From positions 1-64,000 of the forward strand of contig CAYZED010000010.1 in NCBI GenBank assembly GCA_964477445.1: 64,000 nucleotides of DNA, read 5' to 3'. How positions within the stretch are numbered: the stretch's first letter is position 1; each line of letters begins with the position of its first letter. Of the stretch, positions 37,501 to 45,993 are shown one piece after another. The stretch comes from CAYZED01 sp964477445 (lineage in GTDB: Bacteria; Bacillota; Clostridia; Lutisporales; Lutisporaceae). The position numbers and the translations under genes were made by a program. The notes beneath the pieces are model-generated. The model had not been told where the DNA came from. It ran no database searches and worked only from the letters and a program-made list of their open reading frames with translations.

Positions 37501-38137
37501 AACATTCTATGCTAAGTGGAATGGCGGCAGTTTTTCAATTATTTACATTAGTAATAGTGGGACGATGCCTTCTGGAACAAAATATACATATACCAACGGG
37601 ACTTCCTATAAATTGCCGACACCAGTCCGAACAGGGTATGTTTTTAAAGGATGGTTTCTTGATGCTTCATTTACGGGAACCATAGTATTAGAAATTTCGA
37701 GCGCCGACTCAGAGAATAAAAGATTTTATGCCAAGTGGGAAGCTTCTGGTTCCGGAACTCCGACTGCTTCGCCAACACCGACGTCAACACCTAGTACTAC
37801 ACCAACGCCAACGCCTGGTACTACTCCAACTCCAACGTCAACACCTACGCCAACGACGACACAAACACCAAAGCCAACTGTAACACCTAAACCTACTGCA
37901 ACGCCTGACCCATTCTCTGAAATATCAATTCCGTGTGTTGTGGTTTTTATGGATGGTAATAAAGTTTTACGGACGGAAATAATACTAACAGGCAAAAAGA
38001 TATCAACAAAAAAACCAACAAAATCAGGCTACACTTTCGTAGCTTGGTACAAAGACAGCAAATTTAAGTCGGTTTTTAAAATATCAACACCTGTTACAAA
38101 AACTATGAAGCTATATGCAAAATTTAAGAAGAAATAA
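34502..38137 (+). CDS. secreted transglutaminase-like/LRR/InlB-repeat surface protein
   Basis: This 1211-residue exported protein starts at GTG 34502 after GGAGGA. A signal peptide (KLIAFIAILTLIPIQGFAS) precedes a transglutaminase-like domain with the full triad C188 (VCEGY), H233 (NHTWNE), D254 (LDTTW). Then come BspA-type leucine-rich repeats (AFENCTNLKSV, AFRGLTSLTSI). Next are three InlB-like repeats, each with GGW or GW and FYAKW, then a Thr/Pro linker (37760-37900) and a fourth InlB-like repeat. There is no LPxTG or SLH anchor, so attachment is unexplained. It may cross-link or cleave proteins at the cell surface. A tandem duplication spans its stop codon. Confidence 0.9.
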   Translation: MKTKFTKLIAFIAILTLIPIQGFASLITPVKGGDFALSTQIANTTDKREGIEAEIIGGSSQNRAIGLLFEKRVAPPARSVFKRIAEISTASPDILEVNTLQTNMERTDAAAIAFYKTPANLGMTTAEYNEISAQALAVVAEKTTDLEKARAIYKWVTEYLYYDYWTFYNSASTNNSAASVFKKKRAVCEGYAELTNVMLRAVGIPSKVIIGFSKSPGLLTSTDVSVNSGTANHTWNEAYFDAGDGAGAKWQTLDTTWGSGNTYFKDYSLDNVDGPMSYDYFMPSADFFARSHLTKTTEFNYIRAINDGVPVTVPAIYSNASLTGGTLAIPEGTKYIYANSFKGLTGLNSITLPSSVEGIAYGAFENCTNLKSVNFGSVVYISENALKSTGLTSLILPKTTKYIIAGAFRGLTSLTSIFCDSGNENLKVDNNVLYNSNMSELLLYANASSATTYNIPNTVIAIPDSCFLRNLNLKTVVIGSGVKTINHDAFMYAKALETIDIPDNVTTMGLNIFLGANKLKTANIGKSVLEISWCVFIGCDSLETITVNPLSKRMKSMDGVLYTKSLESATFNELVHFPAANPAKTITLPSTLNLIGYRALDGANELRLDDKSVMQTEKFAIEPGNTAYSVENGIWYNANKTELIMIPQNLQVKQLELPYTSKTPNITSALYSGLKNVVSISFAAGFQSISKYAFSGCSALKSVVLPDGFKTIAAESFNANRLGFVYVPSTVTSIGNSSFQAGVILVGDKESAAETYASNNGLTFVSTLPFIKDIQPSVSVTVGETAELNYYYFDKTPVTIKWYKNTDKTKVGATQVAGASGFSYKIDCTVADTKYYYAEATDGSGKLLSTSSFCKLDINKTEEYGIYYKLDGGTLPGNAENTYMEGSSYTLPIPSKTGFIFDGWYLSTSSNSAVTEIKTTNTGDLTFYARWKSNSNIIYHITYKLNGGILIDPITLYETGKSVTLPKPVRSNYTFGGWFDNASFSGTAVTNINVTDTGDKTFYAKWNGGSFSIIYISNSGTMPSGTKYTYTNGTSYKLPTPVRTGYVFKGWFLDASFTGTIVLEISSADSENKRFYAKWEASGSGTPTASPTPTSTPSTTPTPTPGTTPTPTSTPTPTTTQTPKPTVTPKPTATPDPFSEISIPCVVVFMDGNKVLRTEIILTGKKISTKKPTKSGYTFVAWYKDSKFKSVFKISTPVTKTMKLYAKFKKK

Positions 38138-38150
38138 ATTAAGAAGAAAT
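38121..38150. repeat. 15-bp duplication across a stop codon
   Basis: AATTTAAGAAGAAAT (38121-38135) and AAATTAAGAAGAAAT (38136-38150) are near-identical. The first copy is coding and contributes the first base of the TAA stop (38135-38137). Confidence 0.8.
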
Positions 38151-38158
38151 AAAATACT

Positions 38159-39949
38159 ATGAAAAAAATAATAATTGGAATATTAGCTCATGTTGATGCT
38201 GGGAAGACTACGCTGTCTGAGGCTATGCTTTTTCTAAGTGGAAAAATTGCGAAATTAGGACGAGTGGACAAAAAAGATGCATACTTGGACACCTATGACC
38301 AAGAACGGGCGAGAGGAATTACTATATTCTCGAAGCAAGCCATATTTGAAATCGGTGATATGCAAATTACCTTAATGGATACTCCGGGGCATGTGGATTT
38401 TTCGACTGAAATGGAGAGAACTTTACGAGTCCTGGATTACGCAATCTTAGTTATAAGTGGGGCAGACGGAGTGCAAGGACACACAAAGACTCTGTGGCGA
38501 TTACTTGATCGATATAATATCCCTGTTTTTATTTTCGTGAATAAAATGGATCAAAATGGTACTGATAAAGAAACGTTAATCGATGAATTGAAAAAGCAAC
38601 TTAATGATGGATGCGTTGAATTTGAGGAAGTTAAGACAGAAAATTTTTATGAACAAGTGGTCATGTGCGATGAAAGTTTGATGGAAGCCTTTTTTAAGAC
38701 AGGAAAGCTTGAACCAATTGATATCAAAAAGTGCATAAAAGATCGAAAGCTATTTCCGTGTTTTTTTGGGTCTGAGCTCAAACTAGAAGGCGTTGATAGA
38801 TTCATGCAAGGTCTAGGTGAATATATTGCTATTCCATCTTATCCTAATGAGTTTGGGGCGAAAATATTTAAAGTTACAACCGACGAACAGGGAAATCGAC
38901 TTACTCATATGAAAATAACTGGTGGGAAGCTTAAAGTAAAAGATGTTTTAGAAATTAATAATGCGTCAGAGAAAGTGAATCAAATTCGCATTTATTCAGG
39001 ACAAAAATTTGAAACAACAAATGAGATAGAGGCGGGAGCTGTGTGTGCGGTGCAAGGTCTCAGCTTAGCTAGACCAGGTGAAGTGCTTGGACGTGTAGGA
39101 CTTGGAAATGAAGGATTTGGAAGTGAAGAGCTAGGAAATGAAGGACTTGCAGAAGATCCAATTTTAAAGCCCGTAATGTATTATAAACTGATATTGCCTG
39201 AGGCTTGCGAACCAAGGGTTATCCTCCCAAAATTGCGACAACTTGAGGACGAAGATCCTCAACTTCAAATTGTATGGGATGAAAAGCTGCATGTAATTCT
39301 AAGTCCTGGGCACCGAGGGAGCGGTTTAGTATTTGAGAATAAATGTAGTGAAGATATTCTTGGGAAGAGTTGGCAAAGACTTGTGCTACAGAATCTTAAA
39401 GAAATCGCGCATAAAGGAGTTTTGACTGGAGCTGAAATTACTGATTTAAAAATCACTTTAGTATCAGGACGAGCGCACAATATGCACACACAGGGTGGTG
39501 ATTTCAGAGAGGCAGTAAGACGTGCTGTACGTCAAGGTTTGATGCAAGCCAAGTCTGTATTACTTGAGCCATATTATTCATTTCAATTGGAATTACCTGA
39601 ACAAATGATAGGGCGTGCCATGACAGATATAGATAAAATGAAAGGCACATGCGAGATAACAAATTCGGATGGAGAAATTTTGGTTCTAGAAGGGCATGCG
39701 CCGGTGCAGAGTATGAGGAATTATCAAAAAGAGGTAACAGCATATTCCAAAGGCGCGGGTAAGTTATTTTGTAGTCTAAAAGGATATGAAATATGTCATA
39801 ATGCAGAAGCGATTATTAAGGATATTGATTATAACCCAGAAAGAGATGTTGAAAATCCGACTAGCTCTGTTTTCTGTTCACATGGAACTGGTTTTATTGT
39901 GAATTGGGACAAAGTGAAAGACTACATGCATCTAGAGAATATATTATAA
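38159..39949 (+). CDS. TetM/EF-G-like translational GTPase
   Basis: This 596-residue GTPase resembles the tetracycline ribosomal-protection proteins and EF-G. G1 is AHVDAGKTT, G2 RGITI, G3 DTPGH, G4 NKMD. Later domains include the EF-G-like C-terminus with a YSFQLELPEQMIGRAMTDI stretch. It is shorter than the usual about 640-residue Tet(M). A Gly/Glu-rich insert with GLGNEG and ELGNEG (about 39094-39150) is absent from typical members and looks like internal duplication. Whether it gives tetracycline resistance or is a chromosomal elongation-factor paralogue cannot be told. It ends 6 nt into the convergent UvsE gene, and no clear ribosome binding site is seen. Confidence 0.82.
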   Translation: MKKIIIGILAHVDAGKTTLSEAMLFLSGKIAKLGRVDKKDAYLDTYDQERARGITIFSKQAIFEIGDMQITLMDTPGHVDFSTEMERTLRVLDYAILVISGADGVQGHTKTLWRLLDRYNIPVFIFVNKMDQNGTDKETLIDELKKQLNDGCVEFEEVKTENFYEQVVMCDESLMEAFFKTGKLEPIDIKKCIKDRKLFPCFFGSELKLEGVDRFMQGLGEYIAIPSYPNEFGAKIFKVTTDEQGNRLTHMKITGGKLKVKDVLEINNASEKVNQIRIYSGQKFETTNEIEAGAVCAVQGLSLARPGEVLGRVGLGNEGFGSEELGNEGLAEDPILKPVMYYKLILPEACEPRVILPKLRQLEDEDPQLQIVWDEKLHVILSPGHRGSGLVFENKCSEDILGKSWQRLVLQNLKEIAHKGVLTGAEITDLKITLVSGRAHNMHTQGGDFREAVRRAVRQGLMQAKSVLLEPYYSFQLELPEQMIGRAMTDIDKMKGTCEITNSDGEILVLEGHAPVQSMRNYQKEVTAYSKGAGKLFCSLKGYEICHNAEAIIKDIDYNPERDVENPTSSVFCSHGTGFIVNWDKVKDYMHLENIL

Positions 39950-41209
39950 ATAGAAAAAAAGTGAATTAACTAAATAAACTTGATTTTGCTTCGTTGCCAT
40001 TTTAAACAAAAGATTCTTTATAGATAAAAAACCTTTTCCACTTTCGCGATATTCAAATAACAGTCTAACATATCTCTTTTTTTCAGATAGTGTGGCGGAT
40101 TTATTAACATAACCCCAAATATGCTGAATTGAATTTGTTTGACTTCCAATGGAGCCTTCTTTAGTCAAAGCGGATTCAATAGTCTTATAGAATTCAAGAC
40201 AATTCGCGTTGGATTTATTCTTAAGCAGTTGCCTGATTTCATTATATAAATTAGCTGATTTTCCAAGCACAAAATACTTATATTTTGCCCATTCTTGTTC
40301 AATTGACTTTATTTTTAGTGAATCATTTACTCCGTTTTTACATTTAACGGCGGAAAGGTTTTTATCTTTCACTTCTAGCATAATGTCCACATTAATTTTT
40401 TCGGCTAATAATGTATTATAAAACTCAAGAAAGCTTTCTAAGTCAATGGTATCAGAGTGTGAACCTCTTTTGCCATTGATTTTTTGTTGAGAATAATGAA
40501 TTTTCTGAACTCCATCCTCGTGTGACCATGTCACGCTGGCTTTTTTAATCCATGAGATATCTTCCATTTGAAATTGGGGTGGGTTTAATTTATGGTGAAG
40601 ATTATCAAAAACCACCGGTATATGCAAATGGTTACCAATATACAAAACATCCGCTATATTGAAACACTTGTCATCGTTCTCTATTACAATTCGTTTTTTT
40701 ATACTTTTTGGAAGCTTTTCAAAAACATTAATGAATCTTTCAATTGATGCTTCTTTATTCCCGTAGATTCCACCAATATGAATCACAACTTTAGAGGATT
40801 GACTGGTATTTAGGGAATCCAAAAAATCGCAATGATATTGAATATCGTTGATGCTTTTTTTGACAACTTCACTATTTATAGAGTTTAAGACGGTATATTG
40901 ACCAGGATGCATTGAAACTCTTGTTTTTGAATGCTCAATTTTTTCACCTAAATCGTTAAGACCATCCTTAAATATCTCTCTCCAATTTATTTCGCTCATT
41001 ATAATATGGCTTCCAAAAGGTATAATATCTGAGCTGATTCTAAAGAGGGTTATTCCCATTTTCATGTTATAGTCGAGTATATTATCAAGTGCTATTAGGT
41101 TATTATCTATTATTTCAAGAAGCCTTTGTTTAGTGCAATTTTTTAGAGTGCAACTTGAAATAGCAACATCAGGAACTCCAATTATCTTACACGCATATCC
41201 AATTTCCAT
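39944..41209 (-). CDS. uvsE: UV damage endonuclease UvsE
   Basis: This 421-residue UvsE/UVDE TIM-barrel endonuclease incises beside UV photoproducts and starts alternative excision repair. The conserved start is MEIGYACK, followed by FRISSDIIPFGSH, RVSMHPGQYTVLNS, VIHIGGIYG, IVIENDD and PVVFDNLHHKLNPP, which supply the metal ligands. The length falls in the longer UvsE range, with a C-terminal extension of about 100 residues. It lies 13 nt downstream of a rhodanese lipoprotein gene on the same strand, and its stop overlaps the TetM-like gene tail to tail. Confidence 0.93.
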   Translation of the reverse strand: MEIGYACKIIGVPDVAISSCTLKNCTKQRLLEIIDNNLIALDNILDYNMKMGITLFRISSDIIPFGSHIIMSEINWREIFKDGLNDLGEKIEHSKTRVSMHPGQYTVLNSINSEVVKKSINDIQYHCDFLDSLNTSQSSKVVIHIGGIYGNKEASIERFINVFEKLPKSIKKRIVIENDDKCFNIADVLYIGNHLHIPVVFDNLHHKLNPPQFQMEDISWIKKASVTWSHEDGVQKIHYSQQKINGKRGSHSDTIDLESFLEFYNTLLAEKINVDIMLEVKDKNLSAVKCKNGVNDSLKIKSIEQEWAKYKYFVLGKSANLYNEIRQLLKNKSNANCLEFYKTIESALTKEGSIGSQTNSIQHIWGYVNKSATLSEKKRYVRLLFEYRESGKGFLSIKNLLFKMATKQNQVYLVNSLFFYL

Positions 41210-41222
41210 ATAAAAGCCCTTT

Positions 41223-41687
41223 CTATTTTACAATCTCATAAGGCCAGTCTTGAATTCCACCTAAATCTAATACATTTGTGTATCCTTGGCTAATTAGTTC
41301 ATTGGCAGCTAAGGCGCTTCGTCTTCCACTACGGCAATAAACAATAATAGTTTGATTTTTATCTGTTAGTTTTTTAGAGGCTTCTGTGCTAATTACTTCA
41401 TTTGGGATAAGAATGCTATTCGGAATGTGTCCTTCATTATATTCTTCAAGTGTTCTTACATCAACTAGTATAACAGACTTGTCTTTAGCCATGAGATCGC
41501 GAGCATCTTTTGGTGAAATAGTTGCATAACTGGACGTCGAGACGGTAGGAGAAACTTGAGCATTTGGAATGATTGGTCGACTTTTATCAGCTTCATTTGA
41601 AGAACAAGCAGTTAAAAATAATGAAGATAATATAGTTATACATACTAGAATAGGAACTAGGTTTTTTTTGGTTTTAAAATTGTTCAT
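41223..41687 (-). CDS. rhodanese-domain lipoprotein
   Basis: This 154-residue protein has a signal peptide and lipobox LTAC (Cys28). A single rhodanese domain (residues about 55-154) follows a Ser/Thr/Pro linker. The active-site cysteine is Cys118 in YCRSGRRS, and ILVDVRTLEEYNEGHIPNS is the family hallmark. It probably acts at the outer face of the membrane in sulfur transfer or thiol chemistry. It is likely cotranscribed with uvsE. Confidence 0.9.
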   Translation of the reverse strand: MNNFKTKKNLVPILVCITILSSLFLTACSSNEADKSRPIIPNAQVSPTVSTSSYATISPKDARDLMAKDKSVILVDVRTLEEYNEGHIPNSILIPNEVISTEASKKLTDKNQTIIVYCRSGRRSALAANELISQGYTNVLDLGGIQDWPYEIVK

Positions 41688-41859
41688 TGATGCACCTCGC
41701 TAAAATTATTAAAATAAAAGTAAAAACACTGCAATATATCAAAATATCGCGATATAACGATATATTAGTATCTTACCTTAAAAATTTGTTATCCACAAGT
41801 GTTAAGTTAAAGCAAATCACAAAGTTTGTTGTGCATGAGATAAGAGAAATAAGTTAGAC

Positions 41860-41905
41860 AAAAAAATTATAGCATACCAAACCTCTGAAAAAGGCGGCAT
41901 GCTAT
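41860..41905 (-). terminator. terminator of the YkvI-like gene
   Basis: Read on the minus strand, ATAGCATGCC (41905-41896) pairs with GGTATGCTAT (41878-41869; one G-U), then AATTTTTTT. The remaining stretch from 41688 holds no feature I can support. Confidence 0.8.
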
Positions 41906-41952
41906 ATTGTTAACATTTATACTTCACTGTGGGAATAACTTTCAGTATATCT

Positions 41953-43092
41953 CTACACCGCTTCGCTTTTTTTTACATTTAGCTCATCGCTTGAATCTTT
42001 TTTTGTTATAAGAATTTTAATTTCTTTGTAAAGCATTAATACTGTGAAAACGATAGCAGCATATCCAACTAATGAGTAAAGCACGTTTACTAATTTGTCG
42101 AAAGGAAGTATTCCACCGAATGTAGTACCAATAGCCGTTAATACAAAAGCTAAGATGTTGAATTTTCTTGTCTTGTCTTCAGCGAATTTTCGAACGGTCA
42201 TAAGTAGAAGTGACGAAACCGCCGAGTATATTGCTACAATAATTAGAAGTGAGAAAACAGCTGCTAAAATTGGGGAAATGTTAGCTGCCAGAACTAAGGT
42301 TGGCACTTGCGATCCTGCAACTAGCTTAATGTTAACAAGTTCAGCTGTTAGGAGCATAAATATAGCGAGGGCGTATCCCAATACACCAACAACTGCAACG
42401 GATTTTGCTTCTTTAAGACTTCTTGAGGATGCACCTAGATTTACGAGAAATGGTATACACATAGTAACGCATGCGAAAGCATAAAGTGCACCAGACCATG
42501 CCCAGTTAGATGAAGCAGCTGTGACGTTTAATGTCGGCAAAATTTTGTTGGCTTCAGTCAACAAAGATGGATTTCCAAAAAGAGTAACGATTGATGCGAC
42601 ACCAAGTATGGCAATGAAAAGAATTTTTACTGGACCTATAACACCAATAATTTTTATTAGTTTTTCCATACCCAGTAAAGCTGTTCCAAGAGCTATAACG
42701 GCTATTATGGCAGTTCCCGCGAAGGTTGGTATTCCATAATATTGATGGATGGTAGCACCACCGCCAGCAAGCATAACGACATAGATACCATAGTTTAGAA
42801 TTAAGCTAAACCATACATATATTTGACCTAAAATTTTTCCGCAATAGTATTCAAAAACATCGTATGGATTTTTGAATTTTTTTCTATAACCTACAGAGCA
42901 CAATATAAAGGTCGAAGTTCCCATAAGGACAATAAAGATAATAATTGAGATGTAACCTTTAATTCCGCCTGAAGTAAAAAATTGCATAATTTCTTGACCA
43001 GTCGCAAATCCTGATCCGATTAAATACGCACAGAACGCACCTGCGAGAAGAATAACATGTGATAAACTAAATGATTTTTTCGTTTTTGGCAT
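41953..43092 (-). CDS. YkvI-family membrane transporter
   Basis: This 379-residue protein has about 10 membrane segments and belongs to the YkvI family of the LeuT-like superfamily. The first helix reads GAFCAYLIGSGFATGQEIMQF, with the broken GSGFATGQE centre typical of LeuT-fold substrate sites. Later GSQVPTLVLA and GGILPFDKLVNVLY are also family-like. Start ATG 43092 follows GAGGGAGCG. The substrate is unknown. It is followed by a strong terminator and transcribed alone. Confidence 0.85.
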   Translation of the reverse strand: MPKTKKSFSLSHVILLAGAFCAYLIGSGFATGQEIMQFFTSGGIKGYISIIIFIVLMGTSTFILCSVGYRKKFKNPYDVFEYYCGKILGQIYVWFSLILNYGIYVVMLAGGGATIHQYYGIPTFAGTAIIAVIALGTALLGMEKLIKIIGVIGPVKILFIAILGVASIVTLFGNPSLLTEANKILPTLNVTAASSNWAWSGALYAFACVTMCIPFLVNLGASSRSLKEAKSVAVVGVLGYALAIFMLLTAELVNIKLVAGSQVPTLVLAANISPILAAVFSLLIIVAIYSAVSSLLLMTVRKFAEDKTRKFNILAFVLTAIGTTFGGILPFDKLVNVLYSLVGYAAIVFTVLMLYKEIKILITKKDSSDELNVKKSEAV

Positions 43093-43207
43093 TTAATATT
43101 CGCTCCCTCTGATTTTAGTAATTTCAGTATACACGCATAATATACATTAGTAAAATGAGGGTATTTGATGTTATCTATGAAAAAAATTAATGGCTAAAGA
43201 CAAGTAA

Positions 43208-44110
43208 TTAGCTCTTAATTTTAATATTTGAGTTCGATGTCTCCTTTTTCTCAAAAAACAAATTAATGGTCAAGCCCACGGCCACTAGCAATCCCCCGAT
43301 TATGTTCGGCTGAGAGTATTTTTGGGTAAGAAGGATATCTAGAACTATGCTTGTCGATATTTGTCCGATAAACAAGAAGAGAGTAGCATAAAAAGATGGG
43401 ATTTTTACTATAGCAATATTTGATAGGAGAATAACAAAAACGCCAATTATTCCGCCGAGATAAATCCAAGAATGACTGAAATTAAAGGCTGGTAGCGCAT
43501 AAGTAATATCTGCTGATTTAAAAATTAACATAGTTAAAAATGCCACGAAGAGTCCTGTTATGTGATTGTACCAAGTTCCAATAATTAACGAGGTGCTTTG
43601 GGCTAGTTTAGCATTTAGAGTTCTGGCACTGACGACTGTTACACCTGTTAAAAAAGAGAAAATAGCGGGCAAAATCATACTTTGTCGAAAATCTGACATC
43701 ATAAAAAATATTCCCAATAAAACAAAGAAAATTCCTAGAAACTTCTTGTAATTAAGCTTTTGTTTTTCAAGACCGAGCATGCCAAATCTATCAACAACCA
43801 GAGATGTAATAGTTTGTCCGAGAAGGCTTAGAGCGATTAATGAAGAAATGCTAATTTTGCCAAATGCTAAATTATTGAACATTATTGTTAGGTATCCAAT
43901 CGTACCTCCTAAATATAATATTGGTGGTACTTTTTTATGCTTAAAAAAAGGCTCTTTCTTAATAAGCTGAAGGATTGTTATAAAAATCAGCCCTACTAAA
44001 TGAATTACTATTGCAGTAATGAAGATATCGTAGTATTTTGAGAGCTCTCCATTAAAAAAAACCATAATGGTAATCAACAATCCGGTAATTAAAGAAAATA
44101 TATAATACAT
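43208..44110 (-). CDS. DMT-superfamily transporter (YdcZ/DUF606-like)
   Basis: This 300-residue membrane protein is built of two DUF606-like halves with about ten helices in all. The repeats are recognisable as LYLGGTIGYLTIMFNNLAF and WIYLGGIIGVFVILLSNIAI. Start ATG 44110 (MYYIFSL) follows GTGAGG; the ATG at 44131 is before the binding site. Substrate unknown. It is divergent from the B3/4 gene. Confidence 0.85.
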   Translation of the reverse strand: MYYIFSLITGLLITIMVFFNGELSKYYDIFITAIVIHLVGLIFITILQLIKKEPFFKHKKVPPILYLGGTIGYLTIMFNNLAFGKISISSLIALSLLGQTITSLVVDRFGMLGLEKQKLNYKKFLGIFFVLLGIFFMMSDFRQSMILPAIFSFLTGVTVVSARTLNAKLAQSTSLIIGTWYNHITGLFVAFLTMLIFKSADITYALPAFNFSHSWIYLGGIIGVFVILLSNIAIVKIPSFYATLFLFIGQISTSIVLDILLTQKYSQPNIIGGLLVAVGLTINLFFEKKETSNSNIKIKS

Positions 44111-44254
44111 TAATCTAGCCTCACATCTCAATATTATTGCACGTTAAAGTTACGTGTGTCATACTTAATTATATAAAAAATGTGAATAATATCATATACA
44201 TGATTTACACTTATTTATTTAGCTTATTTACTCATAAAACGAAAGGAATAAGTA

Positions 44255-44965
44255 ATGAAAAATTTTATAGTATCGGAAGACTTCTGGGAGCTGTTCCCTA
44301 ACGCAAAAATCGGGGTAGTTGTTTGCCAAGGAATTGACAACTCAATTAGAAATGAAGAGAACTTTGCTTTAATGCTAGAAAGTGCGGAAATGGAAGCACA
44401 GAAGTATTTTAAAGAGGATGAATTCAGTAATAATAGGGTTGTTAAAGTTTGGAGAGAAGCTTTTCAGAAATTCAAAACAAAAAAAGGCGCCAGATCTTCT
44501 ATAGAAGCATTACTAAAGCGTGTGAGCAATGGGAATCATATAGGGAATATAAATCCATTAGTGGACATATATAATTCGATATCGCTCAAGTATGCGCTTC
44601 CATGTGGCGGAGAAGACATAGACCGTTTTCAAGGAGATTTGCTATTAACAAAAGCATCAGGAAATGAAGAGTTTGTTGTTCTAGGAACAGATGAAAACTC
44701 GCCTCCGTATGAAGGTGAGATAGTTTATAAAGATGAACTTGGAGCTGTATGTAGATGTTGGAACTGGCGCGAAGCCGTGAGAACCATGTTAACTGAAGAA
44801 ACAAAGAATGCGTTCCTATGTATTGAACTAGTTGATGAGAGTAGATTCGCCGAATTCGAGGATGCGATTTTTGAACTATCAAAAATTATCGTACATGAGT
44901 TAGGTGGCAAACCTCAGATTTCAATATTGGACACCAATAATCGTTCAGTAGTTATTGAAAAGTAA
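44255..44965 (+). CDS. B3/4 (tRNA-synthetase editing-like) domain protein
   Basis: This 236-residue protein is a free-standing B3/4 domain, the fold used for editing in phenylalanyl-tRNA synthetase beta. Family signs are VWREAFQKFKTKKGARSSIEALLKRV and SLKYALPCGGEDIDRFQGDL. ATG 44255 follows GAAAGGAAT. Such proteins may deacylate mischarged tRNAs, but the role is unproven. Its stop codon lies at the edge of a 15-bp imperfect duplication (44951-44965, 44966-44980). Confidence 0.9.
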   Translation: MKNFIVSEDFWELFPNAKIGVVVCQGIDNSIRNEENFALMLESAEMEAQKYFKEDEFSNNRVVKVWREAFQKFKTKKGARSSIEALLKRVSNGNHIGNINPLVDIYNSISLKYALPCGGEDIDRFQGDLLLTKASGNEEFVVLGTDENSPPYEGEIVYKDELGAVCRCWNWREAVRTMLTEETKNAFLCIELVDESRFAEFEDAIFELSKIIVHELGGKPQISILDTNNRSVVIEK

Positions 44966-45056
44966 GTTATTGAGAAAAAACATATTGAAATATTGCCAGA
45001 AATTAAGGCTATCTTTTATATAGCATTTCTTATTAAATTCAGAAGGAGAGAGAATA

Positions 45057-45836
45057 ATGTCCAAGTTAAAAAAGATTTCACTAATAATTCTTATTGCTCT
45101 AGTCGTAATAATTACCGGAGTGGCAATTTTTTGGAATTTATCAGTATATAAGCCAATGCCAGAAGCCCTTGCAGCACTTGCTTCGACATCTGATGTAACA
45201 TATAGTAACAATAAATTGCTAGTTTTTGAACCAAAAAGTAATTCTTCTGACAATAGCAGTAACACCAGCATAAATAAAACCGGTTTTATATTCTATCCAG
45301 GAGGCCTAGTAGATCCGAGGGCATATGCACCAATGGCAAAATCAATTACAGAAAAAGGATACTTGGCTATTATCGTTCCTATGACACTTAATTTAGCGGT
45401 GCTTTCTCCTGACGCTGCTGGGGATGTAACTAAAGCTTATCCTGAGATAAAAAATTGGGTTATTGGGGGACATTCACTAGGCGGAGTTATGGCAGCAAGC
45501 TATGCAAACAAGCACCAAGACAAAATCAAAGGACTAGTTTTTATGGCTTCTTACCCTATCGCAGGACTCGATTTAACACAGAGCCAGATTAATGTTTTAT
45601 CTTTATATGGCAGAGAAGATGGGTTTGTGAAGCAGGGTCAAATAGAAGATTCAAAAAAACAACTCCCGCCAAGCACAAAATATATATACATTAACGGAGG
45701 AAATCATTCGCAATTTGGTTGGTATGGACTCCAAAAAGGTGATAACAAGGCAGATATTTCTCGCGTAGAGCAACAAAAAATAGTGATAAATGCTATTGCA
45801 TCGATGCTTTTTACATTAAGAAATAATAACAAGTAA
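45057..45836 (+). CDS. membrane-anchored alpha/beta hydrolase
   Basis: This 259-residue protein has an N-terminal membrane anchor (LIILIALVVIITGVAIF) and an alpha/beta hydrolase domain on the extracellular side. The nucleophile Ser is in the elbow GGHSLGG, the acid in LYGREDGF, and the His in NGGNHSQFGWYG. Family members of this shape (dienelactone hydrolase-like) have unknown substrates. ATG 45057 follows AAGGAGAG. A terminator follows. Confidence 0.9.
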   Translation: MSKLKKISLIILIALVVIITGVAIFWNLSVYKPMPEALAALASTSDVTYSNNKLLVFEPKSNSSDNSSNTSINKTGFIFYPGGLVDPRAYAPMAKSITEKGYLAIIVPMTLNLAVLSPDAAGDVTKAYPEIKNWVIGGHSLGGVMAASYANKHQDKIKGLVFMASYPIAGLDLTQSQINVLSLYGREDGFVKQGQIEDSKKQLPPSTKYIYINGGNHSQFGWYGLQKGDNKADISRVEQQKIVINAIASMLFTLRNNNK

Positions 45837-45888
45837 TACTAAATATGTATGGTATAATATAAGTAGTAATAAACTTATATATTATTTG

Positions 45889-45916
45889 AGCCGCGTTATA
45901 AGACGCGGCTTTTTTA
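45889..45916 (+). terminator. terminator after alpha/beta hydrolase gene
   Basis: AGCCGCGT (45889-45896) pairs with ACGCGGCT (45903-45910), a six-base loop, then TTTTTT. Confidence 0.9.
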
Positions 45917-45993
45917 TTATTAGAAAAAACTCATTTCAATTTGATGGATATAGTTCGAAGCCGCTTCGGCTCTAGAAGTTTAAAGGAGAGAGT

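Noticed and set aside
37726..37995. Minus-strand ORF with Gly/Val repeats in the LRR protein
   Set aside because: It is the antisense of the Thr/Pro linker; the plus frame has the signal peptide and domains.
38159..39949. Calling this a confirmed tetracycline resistance gene
   Set aside because: It is shorter than Tet(M) and carries a unique insert; resistance cannot be inferred from the sequence alone.
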